In this document: piece after piece, positions 1-8,560 of the stretch
Numbering within the stretch: position 1 is the first letter of the stretch
How the letters are laid out: each line of letters starts with the position of its first letter
Assembly (NCBI GenBank): GCA_025350425.1
Contig: JANXXW010000181.1
Coordinates: forward strand, 1 to 30,709
Source of the DNA: Rhodospirillales bacterium
Lineage (GTDB): Bacteria; Pseudomonadota; Alphaproteobacteria; Acetobacterales; Acetobacteraceae
Length of the DNA stretch: 30,709 nucleotides
Direction of reading: 5' to 3'
Translations under genes and position numbers: made by a program
The notes under the pieces: model-generated
Seen by the model: only the letters and a program-made list of their open reading frames with translations
Databases searched by the model: none
Told to the model about the DNA's origin: nothing

Positions 1-2
1 TG

Positions 3-863
3 TTCGTGAACTACGACGGCGTCCTCGACACCTTCACTGCGCTCGCCTTTGGCGGCTTCGTCATCGCCTGCGCGATCACCCGCCGCTTCAGCGTGCCTGT
101 AGCCGGAGTTTTATCGCTGGCGGCCTTGGCCGTCCTGTATCTGGCCTCGCCGTTCAACTTCAAAGGCGCCAGCTTCCTTGATGTGCGCTTTGCCGTGATG
201 TTCGGCTTTGCCGTGTTCGCCCTCGCTCTGCCTCGCCTCCCAGCACGCGCCGCCAGCCTCGCGTTCATCGCGTTCGTCGGCCTGTTCGCTGCCCGCATGC
301 TGGTGGTCGCCGATGTCTGGAACCGGCACGCGGGCGAACTCGCGGAGCTTCGTGAAGTGATCGCACCCGTCCAACCCGGCGACCGCGTGCTGCTGGCAAC
401 CGTCGCCGAGAACGACGCCCCGGATTATTGGCAAACCGCGTGGGGCCAGTCCCTTTCGGACGGCACCCGCATCGACCTGCACGTGGCGGCCCTGCTGCTG
501 ATCGAGCGGCGCGCGTTCTGGCCGTTTTTGTTCTCCGAAGCCTCCCAACAGCCGATCCGCCTGTTGCCACCGTTCCAGGACTACGCCGCCCGCACACGCA
601 ACATCCCTAACGTCCGACAACTCACCAGCCGCGCGCCGACGCACGAGGACACTGTCAGGTTTCCGCTCGGGACAAATTGGACGTGCTGCTACGACGAGTT
701 GTTGTTGCTGCATTCGGGTGCCATGCCCAATTTCAGCGATCCCCAGCTTGTATTGCTCCGTGGCGGAGATTTTGCGGCGTTGTATCGGGTGCGGAGCGCC
801 GGCCCGACCGTGGCGAGGCTGGCGCCGTCTATGTCGCCTGAGTATGCTCCCTCGCTCAAATAA
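3..863 (+). CDS. Membrane protein, C-terminal part (cut by window edge)
   Basis: The reading frame is open to the left edge, so the true start lies outside the window; the first possible start inside is a GTG at 6. About four hydrophobic segments lie near residues 8-27, 33-50, 62-80 and 82-101 counted from that GTG. A soluble C-terminal domain of about 180 residues follows, with no motif I recognise. This arrangement of several membrane spans and then an extracytoplasmic tail resembles GT-C-type glycosyltransferase or O-antigen-type membrane proteins of alphaproteobacteria, but this is inference only. It ends 18 bases before the beta-propeller gene on the same strand, so the two may be co-transcribed. 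Reality as a gene is likely; function is unknown. Confidence 0.65.
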   Translation, partial: FVNYDGVLDTFTALAFGGFVIACAITRRFSVPVAGVLSLAALAVLYLASPFNFKGASFLDVRFAVMFGFAVFALALPRLPARAASLAFIAFVGLFAARMLVVADVWNRHAGELAELREVIAPVQPGDRVLLATVAENDAPDYWQTAWGQSLSDGTRIDLHVAALLLIERRAFWPFLFSEASQQPIRLLPPFQDYAARTRNIPNVRQLTSRAPTHEDTVRFPLGTNWTCCYDELLLLHSGAMPNFSDPQLVLLRGGDFAALYRVRSAGPTVARLAPSMSPEYAPSLK

Positions 864-881
864 CAAAAATGGGGAACGACC

Positions 882-1967
882 ATGCTAAACCGGACCGGAA
901 TGGCCCTTGCAGTACTGATACTGCCCGGAGTGCTGGCCGCCGCCCCAGCCGCGCTCGCCTATGACGGGTACCATTTGCAGTCGGTCCTGAACGTTCCAAG
1001 CAAGGGCGGCGCCTGGGATTACGTCACCTCTGATGCTCCCACCGGCCGCGTGTTCGTGGGTCATCGCAAGGAGGGCTTGCAGGTATTCGACATGAACACC
1101 GGCAAGATGGTGGGGACGATCGACAAAAGCGAAGGGTCCAACGCCGCCACGCTGATGCCGGAATTCGACCTTGGCGTTTCGAACAACGACAACGGCACGC
1201 TGACGCCGTTCAAGCTCTCCAACCTTACGATCTCGACACCGATCAAGCTCGGCGAGGAAGTCGATACCAGCCACTACGACGCGTTCAGCAAGCGCCTGAT
1301 GGTGAATCTTGCGGCCGCGGGAGACGGGTCGGAAGTCGTGATCCTGGAAGTGCCTTCACTCAAGGTCTTGGGCAAGATCAAGCTCCCTTCCACCAAGCTG
1401 GAAGGCGGCGTAGCCGACGGCAAGGGGACAGTCTACCTCGTCGCCCGTGATCGCAACACGATGTTCACCATCGACCCGATTGCCATGAAGGTCACGGCGG
1501 AGCGGAAAATCGAAGGATGCGAGCAAGCGAATTCGGTAGACATGGATACCGCCAATAACCGTGTTTTTGTAGGCTGCCGAGGCAAGGCCAATGCGGTCGC
1601 ACCGGTGCTCGCCGTGGTGGACGCTGCAAGCGGAAAGACCGTCTTCACCGGCGAGATCGGACGCGGCAACGACGGAGTGGTATTCGATGGAGCGGCGAAG
1701 CGGGTAATCACCATGAACGGCGTCGACGCCAACATGGTGGTGTTCGAGCAGATCGATGCCGATCACTACAAAATGGTCGAGGCTGTCGGCACACGCCCTG
1801 GCGCGCGTTCGTTCGGATATGACCCGAAAACACGAAAGATCTATACGGCGGTCGCGGAAGGTGCCGCCGATGCGTCCAAACGTATCCAGACGTCAGTGTC
1901 GCCGTTCTACGCCAACACATTCACACCGGACACGTTCGTTGTACTGACCTACGCTCCCGCGCGCTGA
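882..1967 (+). CDS. Secreted YncE-like beta-propeller protein
   Basis: This 361-residue protein starts with a Sec-type signal peptide: a short basic N-terminus, a hydrophobic core at about residues 7-22 and a likely cleavage after Ala-Leu-Ala at 24-26. The mature part has repeated beta-propeller blades with motifs such as GRVFVG, GLQVFDMNTGK, LAVVDAASGKTV and KIYTAVAEGA, typical of YncE/WD40-like periplasmic proteins. Such propellers bind ligands or partners in the periplasm; none is identifiable here. The ATG at 882 follows a GGGGAA-type ribosome binding site and lies 18 bases after the upstream membrane gene. The gene converges on rplI, with a stem-loop between them. The fold call is good; the specific role is not known. 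Confidence 0.8.
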   Translation: MLNRTGMALAVLILPGVLAAAPAALAYDGYHLQSVLNVPSKGGAWDYVTSDAPTGRVFVGHRKEGLQVFDMNTGKMVGTIDKSEGSNAATLMPEFDLGVSNNDNGTLTPFKLSNLTISTPIKLGEEVDTSHYDAFSKRLMVNLAAAGDGSEVVILEVPSLKVLGKIKLPSTKLEGGVADGKGTVYLVARDRNTMFTIDPIAMKVTAERKIEGCEQANSVDMDTANNRVFVGCRGKANAVAPVLAVVDAASGKTVFTGEIGRGNDGVVFDGAAKRVITMNGVDANMVVFEQIDADHYKMVEAVGTRPGARSFGYDPKTRKIYTAVAEGAADASKRIQTSVSPFYANTFTPDTFVVLTYAPAR

Positions 1968-1974
1968 CATACGA

Positions 1975-2008
1975 ACGCCACCACCGCGAGTTATTGCGAT
2001 GGTGGCGT
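1975..2008. terminator. Stem-loop between convergent genes
   Basis: A 9-bp perfect stem (1975-1983 with 2000-2008) is extended by one mismatch and three more pairs, and encloses an 8-base loop. It lies between the convergent beta-propeller gene and rplI, where a shared terminator is expected. Neither side has a convincing T-run, so it may be a weak or factor-assisted terminator. Confidence 0.45.
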
Positions 2009-2030
2009 CGGTCAGTGTCTGGAAAAGGCG

Positions 2031-2600
2031 TTAAGCTTCAGGTTCGGGAACGCCCTCGGGATCGAACATTGCTTCGGCTTCCGCATCGTCGTCATCGTCG
2101 TCTTGGGCGCCGACACGCTCGCCACGAGCCTGACGTTCGGCTTCCTCGACGCTGCGGGCGACGTTGACGATCATGTTCAACGTCACTTCAGGATGCAGCA
2201 CCACGCGCACAGGATTAAGGCCCAGCGTCTTGATCGGATGGTTCAGGATGACCTGGGTCCGATTGATGGTCAGTCCGCCCACCGTGCTTGCATCCGAGAT
2301 ATCGCGCGGAGTGACGGAGCCATACAGCGCGCCACTATCACCGGCCTGGCGGATGATCGTTACGGACATGCCGTACATCCGTTCGGCCAGACGCTCGGCT
2401 TCCTCGCGACGCTTTATGTTCAACGCGACCAGCTGGACGCGCTGCTCATCGAACTTCGCGATATTCGTCTTGCTCGCGCGGATCGCCTTCTTTTGCGGCA
2501 GAAGGAAGTTGCGGGCATAGCCCGGCTTTACCTTCACCAATTCGCCCATCTGCCCGAGCTTTTCGACCCGCTGCAGTAGAATCAGTTCAACGACGGCCAT
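2031..2600 (-). CDS. rplI: 50S ribosomal protein L9
   Basis: The protein has 189 residues. The N-terminal domain opens with VELILLQRVEKLGQMGELV and continues with VKPGYARNFLLPQKKA, the L9 signature that binds 23S rRNA domain V. A linker helix and the C-terminal domain follow. It is longer than E. coli L9 (149) because of an acidic tail with six consecutive Asp residues and a run ending in PEPEA; such tails are common in alphaproteobacterial L9. The ATG at 2600 follows AAGGGGG. It is the last gene of the rpsF-rpsR-rplI operon, 13 bases after rpsR. Confidence 0.97.
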   Translation of the reverse strand: MAVVELILLQRVEKLGQMGELVKVKPGYARNFLLPQKKAIRASKTNIAKFDEQRVQLVALNIKRREEAERLAERMYGMSVTIIRQAGDSGALYGSVTPRDISDASTVGGLTINRTQVILNHPIKTLGLNPVRVVLHPEVTLNMIVNVARSVEEAERQARGERVGAQDDDDDDAEAEAMFDPEGVPEPEA

Positions 2601-2613
2601 ATCAATGCCCCCT

Positions 2614-2925
2614 TCAGGTCAGGATATAGGGGAGAAGGGCGAGGAAGCGGGCGCGCTTGATGGCGTTGGCCAGTTCGCGCTGCTTCTTTGCCGAAACGGC
2701 CGTGATCCGGCTCGGCACGATCTTGCCACGCTCGCTAAGGAAGCGGGACAGCAGCCGGACATCCTTGTAATCGATCTTCGGCGCGCTCGGACCCGAGAAC
2801 GGGCACGACTTGCGGCGGCGATAAAACGGCCGGCGCGCGCTAGCGGCGGCTGCGGCACCACCGGTACCCTCGCCGTCACGGCTACGGCGCTCTCCGCGCG
2901 GGCCGCTGTTTTCAGAATCGCTCAT
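2614..2925 (-). CDS. rpsR: 30S ribosomal protein S18
   Basis: The product has 103 residues. The conserved S18 core (residues about 35-103) contains RRRKSCPFSG, KIDYKDVRLLSRFLSERGKI and KKQRELANAIKRARFLALLP. S18 sits on the 30S platform and pairs with S6. The first 30 residues form a Ser/Gly/Ala/Arg-rich extension not found in E. coli S18. The ATG overlaps the rpsF stop codon by four bases (ATGA), giving translational coupling with its S6 partner. Confidence 0.97.
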   Translation of the reverse strand: MSDSENSGPRGERRSRDGEGTGGAAAAASARRPFYRRRKSCPFSGPSAPKIDYKDVRLLSRFLSERGKIVPSRITAVSAKKQRELANAIKRARFLALLPYILT

Positions 2926-3407
2926 GCGTCATCTCCATTATCGCGACCACCGCGGAAGTCATCACGCGGCACCTCGTCGCGGGCGCGGAATTCCTCACGG
3001 TCGTCAAAGCCGCGCTTGCGGCCGCTCTCGAAGCGTCCGGCGGGCTTTGGTCCACGGAAGCCACGCTCCCGATCGTCAGACTTGCGGCTGAGGATGGCGC
3101 TCGGGGCTTCCTCGATCTCATCGACGCGGATCGTCATGAAGCGAAGAATGTCTTCGTTGAGGCGCAGCTGCCGCTCCATCTCGTTGAGCGATGCGGCCTT
3201 GGCGTTCAGGCCGAGCAGCATGTAGTGACCCTTCCGGTTCTTCTTGATCCGGTAGGAAAGGCTGCGAAGGCCCCAGTATTCACGCTTGTCGATCGTGCTT
3301 CCCTCACCGTCGCCCTCAAACTGAGTAGCGATGGTATCGGCGATAGCCTCGACCTGCTGTTGGGTGACATCGTTGCGCGCGATCAGCACGCATTCGTATA
3401 GCGGCAT
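2922..3407 (-). CDS. rpsF: 30S ribosomal protein S6
   Basis: This S6 protein has 161 residues, beginning MPLYECVLIARND. The ferredoxin-like S6 core spans residues 1 to about 100, with YWGLRSLSYRIKKNRKGHY and the ERQLRLNEDILRFMTIRVD strand. A C-terminal tail of about 50 residues is rich in Arg, Asp and Gly. A longer in-frame start exists seven codons upstream (3428). I chose 3407 because AAGGGAG lies six bases before it and because it matches the usual S6 N-terminus. First gene of the operon; S6 forms a dimer with S18 in the platform of the small subunit. Confidence 0.96.
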   Translation of the reverse strand: MPLYECVLIARNDVTQQQVEAIADTIATQFEGDGEGSTIDKREYWGLRSLSYRIKKNRKGHYMLLGLNAKAASLNEMERQLRLNEDILRFMTIRVDEIEEAPSAILSRKSDDRERGFRGPKPAGRFESGRKRGFDDREEFRARDEVPRDDFRGGRDNGDDA

Positions 3408-3513
3408 GTGGGCTCCCTTCGGTTGCATCAGCCCCGGGTCTGGTCGGACCCACGCGACAATCGCGTGCGGGCATAGCCGAGGGAAGCCGTATCCCCCGGC
3501 AGGGAAGCAGCGG

Positions 3514-3541
3514 CTTATACACTTGGCGCCGGCTTAGGCAA
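3514..3541 (-). promoter_or_regulatory. Probable sigma-70 promoter of rpsF-rpsR-rplI
   Basis: Read on the minus strand there is TTGCCT (3536-3541), a 16-base spacer and TATAAG (3514-3519), about 105 bases before the rpsF ATG. It lies in the short gap after the ggt stop codon, the expected place for an operon promoter. The same -10 hexamer occurs in the rpmH promoter of this window. Confidence 0.42.
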
Positions 3542-3547
3542 TGGCGG

Positions 3548-5152
3548 CTAGTAGGCGCCTGCCCAGCCATCCCTGCGGGGATCGGACCCAGCCATCCTCA
3601 CGCCGTTGTCCAACAGACGTATCGCCTGCATGGAGCAAGCGGCTTCCAGATGCCCCACGCGGTTCAGGACATGGCCGCGACGCTCCAGGCCGGCCAGCGT
3701 GTCCGGACCGAAATCAGGCTCGACGGTCAAGCGGCCATCGCCCTCGTGCGGCCAGTTGGCGGCCTGACCGACCTGGCTGTGGGTCCAGCGAGGTTGCTCG
3801 ATAGCGGCTTGTGGGTCGTGGCCGAGGTCGATCATGTCGGTGAGGACCTGAAGGTTAACCTGGATCTGGTTGTCGCCGCCAGGCGTGCCCAGCACAGCCC
3901 AAAGCTTGCCGTCCTTGAACACCATGGGAGCGTTCATGGTGTGGCGCACGCGCTTGCCAGGCGCGAGACGGTTGGCGTGGCCCTCGGCCAGATGCCAGTA
4001 GGCCATGCGGTTGTTGAGCAGGATCCCAGTGTCGCCCGCCGTGACGCCGGAACCGAAGGCGGAGTTGATACTCTGGATGGCTGAGACCGCGTTTCCGTCG
4101 CGATCTATGACACAGAAATAGGTGGTGTCGCCGGAGGCTTCGGATGTGAGGGGCAGGTCGGCGGCGTGGTCCAGGTCAATGGCCGCCGCGTGCGCGTCGA
4201 TCGTGGCGTCGGACAGAAGTTCGGCCACGGGCACGTTCTGGAAGCCTGGATCGGAGCCGTATCGCTCGTAGGAGAGGAAGGCGCGTTTCTTGGCCTCGAC
4301 GAGCACGTGGGTACGGGCGTCGGGCGCCAGGGCGGCGATGTCGAAACGCTCGACGATGCGGAGCATTTGCAGGAATACAAAGCCGATCGAGTTGGGTGGT
4401 ACTTGCCGGACCTCGTAGCCGCGATAGGCGACAGAGATGGGTGCCACGATCTCTGTACGAACCGCCGCGAGGTCATCAGCGGTGATGAGCGTGCCGGTTT
4501 CGGACAGGCCGCGCGCGATCCGGGCCGCGAGTGGGCCGCGGTAGAAGGTTTCGGCGCCGCCCTGCGCCACCTCCTCTAGCGTGGCGGCCAAGGCGGGTTG
4601 GGTGATGATGGCGCCGAGCGCGGGCACGCCGTCGGGCAGGAACGTGGCGCGGCTGCGTGGGTCGGCTTCGAGCTGGGGACGGTTGTCCGCGGCGAAATGG
4701 CGGTAGCCGTGGGTCGCGGCAAAGCCGTCGCGGGCGTAGGCGATGGCAGCGGCGGCGAGGCCGGCCCAAGGCAGGCTTCCGTGCGCCGCGTGCATGGCGG
4801 CAAGGCCAGCAAGCGACGCAGGCACCGAGACGCTACGCGGGCCGTGGACCTCGATGCCGTCAACAAAGGCTTCGGGGGTGGCGGCCTTGGGCGCCGGTCC
4901 AGTGCCGTTGTAGACCAAGGCCGCGCCGGTGGCAGCGACATGGACGTGGTAGAACCCGTCGCCGCCGAGGCCGGACATCATCGGCTCCACCACGCCCAAC
5001 GCGAGCGAGGTCGCGACCGCCGCGTCGAACGCATTGCCGCCGGCACGGAGCACGTCGAGGCCCGCCTGGGTCGCAAGCGGGTGGTTAGCGCCGATGGCGC
5101 CGTTGCGGCCCATGATGAGGGCACGGTGGCTGCGGGAGGCCGTCGTCATCAT
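3548..5152 (-). CDS. ggt: Gamma-glutamyltransferase, Ntn hydrolase (cytosolic form)
   Basis: The enzyme of 534 residues belongs to the GGT family, which cleaves or transfers gamma-glutamyl groups from glutathione and gamma-glutamyl peptides. Visible signatures are NHPLATQAGLDVLRAGGNAF near residues 23-42, MSGLGGDGF near 59-67, and the autoprocessing site GDTTYFCVIDRDGNAVS near 341-357. Thr343 is the expected nucleophile, aligned with Thr391 of E. coli GGT. The oxyanion and substrate loop LGTPGGDNQIQ is near 421-431. There is no signal peptide, unlike periplasmic E. coli GGT, so it probably acts in the cytosol. The frame runs open another 121 codons upstream, but that stretch is the antisense-frame shadow of the peptidase gene. 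The ATG at 5152 overlaps the peptidase stop by ATGA, so the two are co-translated. Other Ntn members (acylases) are possible. Confidence 0.88.
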   Translation of the reverse strand: MMTTASRSHRALIMGRNGAIGANHPLATQAGLDVLRAGGNAFDAAVATSLALGVVEPMMSGLGGDGFYHVHVAATGAALVYNGTGPAPKAATPEAFVDGIEVHGPRSVSVPASLAGLAAMHAAHGSLPWAGLAAAAIAYARDGFAATHGYRHFAADNRPQLEADPRSRATFLPDGVPALGAIITQPALAATLEEVAQGGAETFYRGPLAARIARGLSETGTLITADDLAAVRTEIVAPISVAYRGYEVRQVPPNSIGFVFLQMLRIVERFDIAALAPDARTHVLVEAKKRAFLSYERYGSDPGFQNVPVAELLSDATIDAHAAAIDLDHAADLPLTSEASGDTTYFCVIDRDGNAVSAIQSINSAFGSGVTAGDTGILLNNRMAYWHLAEGHANRLAPGKRVRHTMNAPMVFKDGKLWAVLGTPGGDNQIQVNLQVLTDMIDLGHDPQAAIEQPRWTHSQVGQAANWPHEGDGRLTVEPDFGPDTLAGLERRGHVLNRVGHLEAACSMQAIRLLDNGVRMAGSDPRRDGWAGAY

Positions 5153-6918
5153 AGGTATTTCCCAAAATGCTCGACCAGGGCAGCGTAAACGCGGCGGCGG
5201 TGGTCGGGGCGAATGAAGCCGTGGCCGGCATAGGTGAACTTCTCGTAGCGCACCTTCTTCTGGCGCTGTTCGAGTGCACGGGAAAACTGGTCGCTCTCCT
5301 CCATCGGCACCCGGGGATCGCGATCCCCGTGCAACACGAGCAGGGGCGCGGTGACGCGATCGACGTGGTGAATGGGGGAGATCTTCTGGAATAGAGCGTC
5401 GTCGGTACCGGGGAAGCCATACTCCCGAGCGCGATGGTCGCGGCGCCAAGGGCCGGTATGTTCCAAAAGGGTGACGAAGTCGGCGATGCCGTAATAGTCG
5501 ATGGCGGCGCGCCATAGCTCCGGTTGCAGCGTGATGGCGGCGAGCACCACCCAGCCACCGTAGGACTGGCCCATGATGCCGATCCGGGCGGGGTCGATGC
5601 CGGGTTGGGCCACGAGCCAGGCGTGGCCGGCGGCGAGGTCCTCGAGGCAGTCCGGACGCTTCTCGACGTCGTCGCTCTCCATGGCGATACGGCCGTAGCC
5701 GGTGCTGCCGCGAATGTTGGGCATCAGCACCGCATAGCCGTGCGACAGCAGGAGCTGCATGTCGGCACGATAATTAGGGCGTGTCTGACTGGCCGGGCCG
5801 CCATGGACCCAAACTACGGCTGGAATACCAGCGGTAGGGGCCGGCGTGGTCGGGCGGGCAAACCAGCCGGGGATGGTTGTGCCGTCATGGCCTTTCCATT
5901 CGACCAGGGTGAAATCGATCAGATCGTCCGGCGGGGTGGGTTGGAACAATAGCTCGGCGGCGTGGGTGGTGGTGGACCAGATCCATAAGCCAGGAGGCGT
6001 AGTGGGAGATTGAGCGCTGAAAGCGAGCGTGCCGCTGTCCGGCGACCAAGCGAGGTCGGCGGCGACGCCGTGCAGCAGGCCAGCGACGAGCTCGCGTTCG
6101 GTGCCAGTGACGCCAACACGGAGCACGCTATAGCCCCGGTCGTTCTCAATGGTGGCCAGAAGCGTGCCGTCGGGCGAGAGCGACCATGCCTCCACGTCGC
6201 GATAAGCGGGTGCGAACACCGGGGTGGCCTCACCGGTTTCGGAATCTATGCGGCAGAGGCGCATGAAGTCCGCTCCGCCATGATCGGTAAGGCCCATGAG
6301 CGCCGCGCCGTCCGAGGTCCAGCGAATCGAGGCATAGCGGGTCGGGCCGGGGCGCTGGAGTTCCAAGGCCGTATTCGTGGTGAGATCGACGATCCAGAGG
6401 CGTTGATCGCTGGTGCTGTGATCCTCGACGACGGTGATTAGGTCGGATTTAGGGTTCCAACTCCCCACGGCCCGTTGCCCGCCGGCCTGCAACACGCGGG
6501 TGGTCTCTCCTGTGGAGAGGTTCATGACCAGCACATCGAATTGGCTCTCATCGCGGTCGTTGGCGGCATAGGCGACGCGGGTGCCGTCGGGGGACCAGGC
6601 GCCGAAATCATGCATGGCGGCAGGGGCATCGGTCAGCGCGCGCGGTGGAGGCGTGCCGTCGAGCAGCCAGAACTGCTGCCGCTCGTCGCCCCCGGCGTCG
6701 ATGCCCCAGATCAGCCGGTCATCGGTTGGGGAGCGGCGGAGGAAGGCGACTTTTTCATCGTGGGCGCTCAGGGCATGGGCGTTTGTGCCGTCGCGGTCCA
6801 TTACCCAGACCTGGGGCAGGCCGGCGCCGCGCAGGTGGAACACGCGCGTGCCGTCCTTGGAGAACGAGGGCGAGGTCGCGGCCCCGATATCGACCCACGA
6901 GGCAGGGGATGGCGGCAT
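5149..6918 (-). CDS. S9 family prolyl-oligopeptidase-type serine peptidase
   Basis: The product has 589 residues. An N-terminal beta-propeller (about residues 10-330) shows TolB/WD40-like repeats such as SPDGTRVAYA and SPDGTLLATIEND. The C-terminal alpha/beta-hydrolase domain (about 345-589) carries the catalytic triad: Ser452 in GQSYGGW, Asp534 in HGDRDPRVP and His566 in YAGHGF. The HGGP oxyanion motif is near 372-375. These features fit acylaminoacyl-peptidase/dipeptidyl-peptidase relatives, which cleave short peptides admitted through the propeller. No signal peptide is seen, so it is likely cytosolic. AGGAG lies eight bases before the ATG. Its stop overlaps the ggt start, suggesting joint peptide degradation; the natural substrate is unknown. 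Confidence 0.9.
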   Translation of the reverse strand: MPPSPASWVDIGAATSPSFSKDGTRVFHLRGAGLPQVWVMDRDGTNAHALSAHDEKVAFLRRSPTDDRLIWGIDAGGDERQQFWLLDGTPPPRALTDAPAAMHDFGAWSPDGTRVAYAANDRDESQFDVLVMNLSTGETTRVLQAGGQRAVGSWNPKSDLITVVEDHSTSDQRLWIVDLTTNTALELQRPGPTRYASIRWTSDGAALMGLTDHGGADFMRLCRIDSETGEATPVFAPAYRDVEAWSLSPDGTLLATIENDRGYSVLRVGVTGTERELVAGLLHGVAADLAWSPDSGTLAFSAQSPTTPPGLWIWSTTTHAAELLFQPTPPDDLIDFTLVEWKGHDGTTIPGWFARPTTPAPTAGIPAVVWVHGGPASQTRPNYRADMQLLLSHGYAVLMPNIRGSTGYGRIAMESDDVEKRPDCLEDLAAGHAWLVAQPGIDPARIGIMGQSYGGWVVLAAITLQPELWRAAIDYYGIADFVTLLEHTGPWRRDHRAREYGFPGTDDALFQKISPIHHVDRVTAPLLVLHGDRDPRVPMEESDQFSRALEQRQKKVRYEKFTYAGHGFIRPDHRRRVYAALVEHFGKYL

Positions 6919-7093
6919 TGGCAGGGCTCCTTGGCGTGACGAGACGACATAGCTTACGCGGCGGCGGCGCGATCACAACCCATGGGGATGCGGTTGTAAA
7001 ACAGGCGGAACCGCTTAGAACAAATCAGGAAGGTTCGTAAATATCATGAGCGTCACGACCTCATCGCACATGACCGCCAAAGGAGTTTGTCGC

Positions 7094-7342
7094 ATGAGCG
7101 ATGGCGTATGCAGAGGGGACGCGCTGCAAGTTGGAGGGTACCGGCGTGATAGCCACGGCGCCCTCAGCCCATTCGATCGCGAAAGTCGAGCCGCCGTCCA
7201 AGCTCCCAGCGGCCGCGCGCGCGCGCTGCCTACTCTGTGGGATGACGCGGGAAACGTGATCACGAGAATAATCAGCGACAAAATCGTTCGCCTCGATCCG
7301 CACGGTATCGAGACAAGTGTTTTATCCGAGTCACGCAACTAG
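7094..7342 (+). CDS. Possible small protein upstream of the radical SAM gene
   Basis: An 82-codon frame starts at ATG 7094, eight bases after a strong AAAGGAG site. It ends with TAG immediately before the ATG of the radical SAM gene at 7343. The frame can be extended to an ATG at 7046, but without a well-spaced binding site. The sequence matches no family I know. It has several codons unusual for this genome (AGA, ATA, TTA), and another frame on the minus strand is also open, so coding is doubtful. If translated, it would couple to the next gene, which lacks a clear binding site of its own. Otherwise the 425-base gap is the leader and promoter region of the cassette. Confidence 0.27.
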   Translation: MSDGVCRGDALQVGGYRRDSHGALSPFDRESRAAVQAPSGRARALPTLWDDAGNVITRIISDKIVRLDPHGIETSVLSESRN

Positions 7343-8560
7343 ATGGAACTGCTCAAAAAACTCGAAATCCTGGCCGATGCCGCGAAGTACGATGCATCCT
7401 GCGCGTCCTCCGGGACCGACAAGCGCAATTCGCTTGGCCAAGACAACGGAATAGGCTCCACCGAGGGCATCGGCATATGTCATGCCTACGCGCCCGATGG
7501 CCGGTGCATCTCGTTGCTGAAGATCCTGCTGACCAACGCCTGCATCTATGACTGCCTTTATTGCGTGAACCGCCGCTCCTCTAATGTGCAGCGGGCGCAT
7601 TTCACGGTCGACGAGGTGGTGACGCTGACGATGGGCTTCTATCGGCGTAACTGCATCGAGGGGCTGTTCCTGAGTTCGGGGATCATCCGCACGCCGGATT
7701 ATACGATGGAGCAGGTGATTTCGGTGGCGCGGAGCTTGCGTGAGGAGCACGGATTTCGCGGGTATATCCACCTCAAGACAATTCCCGATGCCGATCCCGA
7801 GTTATTGGCCGAGGCCGGGAAATACGCGGATCGTCTGAGCATCAATGTCGAGCTGCCAAGCCGCGCTGGGCTGACGGAGTTGGCACCGGAGAAGGATTTC
7901 GCCGGCATCCGGCGATCCATGGGCCAGATGCGGCTGCGGATCGATGCGGGGCGTGAGAAGTCGCATACTGGGCGCAAGGCGCCGCGGTTCTCGCCAGCCG
8001 GGCAGAGCACTCAGGTCATCGTGGGAGCGGATGCGAGCAGCGACCGCGATATCCTCGACATGAGCACCAACCTTTATGGCTCATACGGGCTGAAGCGGGT
8101 GTATTACTCGGCGTTCAGCCCGATCCCGGACGCAAGCGCCGTGCTGCCACCGCGCCCCGCACCGCTGGTGCGGGAGCATCGGCTGTATCAGGCGGACTGG
8201 CTGCTGCGGTTCTACGGGTTTGCGGCCGACGAGTTGTCCACGGACGCGGCGGGCAACATGCCGCTGGCGATCGATCCGAAGTTGGCCTGGGCGCTGGAAC
8301 ATCGCGAGCGTTTCCCACTCGATGTGAACAAGGCGAGCCGGGAGGAATTGTTGCGGGTCCCGGGCATGGGCGTGAAGTCGGTCGATCGGCTCATTCGCGC
8401 CCGGCGCTTCCGCGGGCTTCGGTTGGACGATCTCGCACGGTTACGACTGCCGCTGGCGAAGGTGATGCCGTGGGTGGTGACGGTCGATCATCGGGCGCGG
8501 GGCTTGGATAGTCTCTCGTTGGGAAAGCCCGCCGCGAAACAGGGAGAGTTGTTACTGTGA
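7343..8560 (+). CDS. Putative DNA repair/modification radical SAM protein
   Basis: The product has 405 residues and matches the TIGR03916-type family (putative DNA modification/repair radical SAM protein). The radical SAM cluster motif CxxxCxxC is at Cys67, Cys71 and Cys74, in a family-typical context of TNACIYDCLYC. EGLFLSSGI near 106-114 matches the SAM-binding strand. A helix-hairpin-helix DNA-binding element lies near 328-362, with LLRVPGMGVKSVDRLI. The enzyme should bind a 4Fe-4S cluster and generate the 5'-deoxyadenosyl radical; its DNA substrate is not established. The stop overlaps the GTG start of the UdgX fusion by four bases (GTGA). This pairing is recurrent in bacteria and supports a joint role on damaged or modified bases. 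Confidence 0.9.
   Translation: MELLKKLEILADAAKYDASCASSGTDKRNSLGQDNGIGSTEGIGICHAYAPDGRCISLLKILLTNACIYDCLYCVNRRSSNVQRAHFTVDEVVTLTMGFYRRNCIEGLFLSSGIIRTPDYTMEQVISVARSLREEHGFRGYIHLKTIPDADPELLAEAGKYADRLSINVELPSRAGLTELAPEKDFAGIRRSMGQMRLRIDAGREKSHTGRKAPRFSPAGQSTQVIVGADASSDRDILDMSTNLYGSYGLKRVYYSAFSPIPDASAVLPPRPAPLVREHRLYQADWLLRFYGFAADELSTDAAGNMPLAIDPKLAWALEHRERFPLDVNKASREELLRVPGMGVKSVDRLIRARRFRGLRLDDLARLRLPLAKVMPWVVTVDHRARGLDSLSLGKPAAKQGELLL

Noticed and set aside
5153..5515. 121-codon N-terminal extension of the gamma-glutamyltransferase frame
   Set aside because: It is Arg/Pro-rich shadow sequence inside the S9 peptidase gene; the ATGA overlap and family length fix the start at 5152.
7010..7040. 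Possible LexA (SOS) operator before the UdgX cassette
   Set aside because: GAAC and GTTC occur near each other but not as GTTC-N7-GTTC or GAAC-N7-GAAC, so the alphaproteobacterial motif is not met.
7061..7303. 80-codon minus-strand frame in the leader of the UdgX cassette
   Set aside because: It starts with GTG without a binding site and matches no family; the plus-strand frame there has a better start, and neither is secure.
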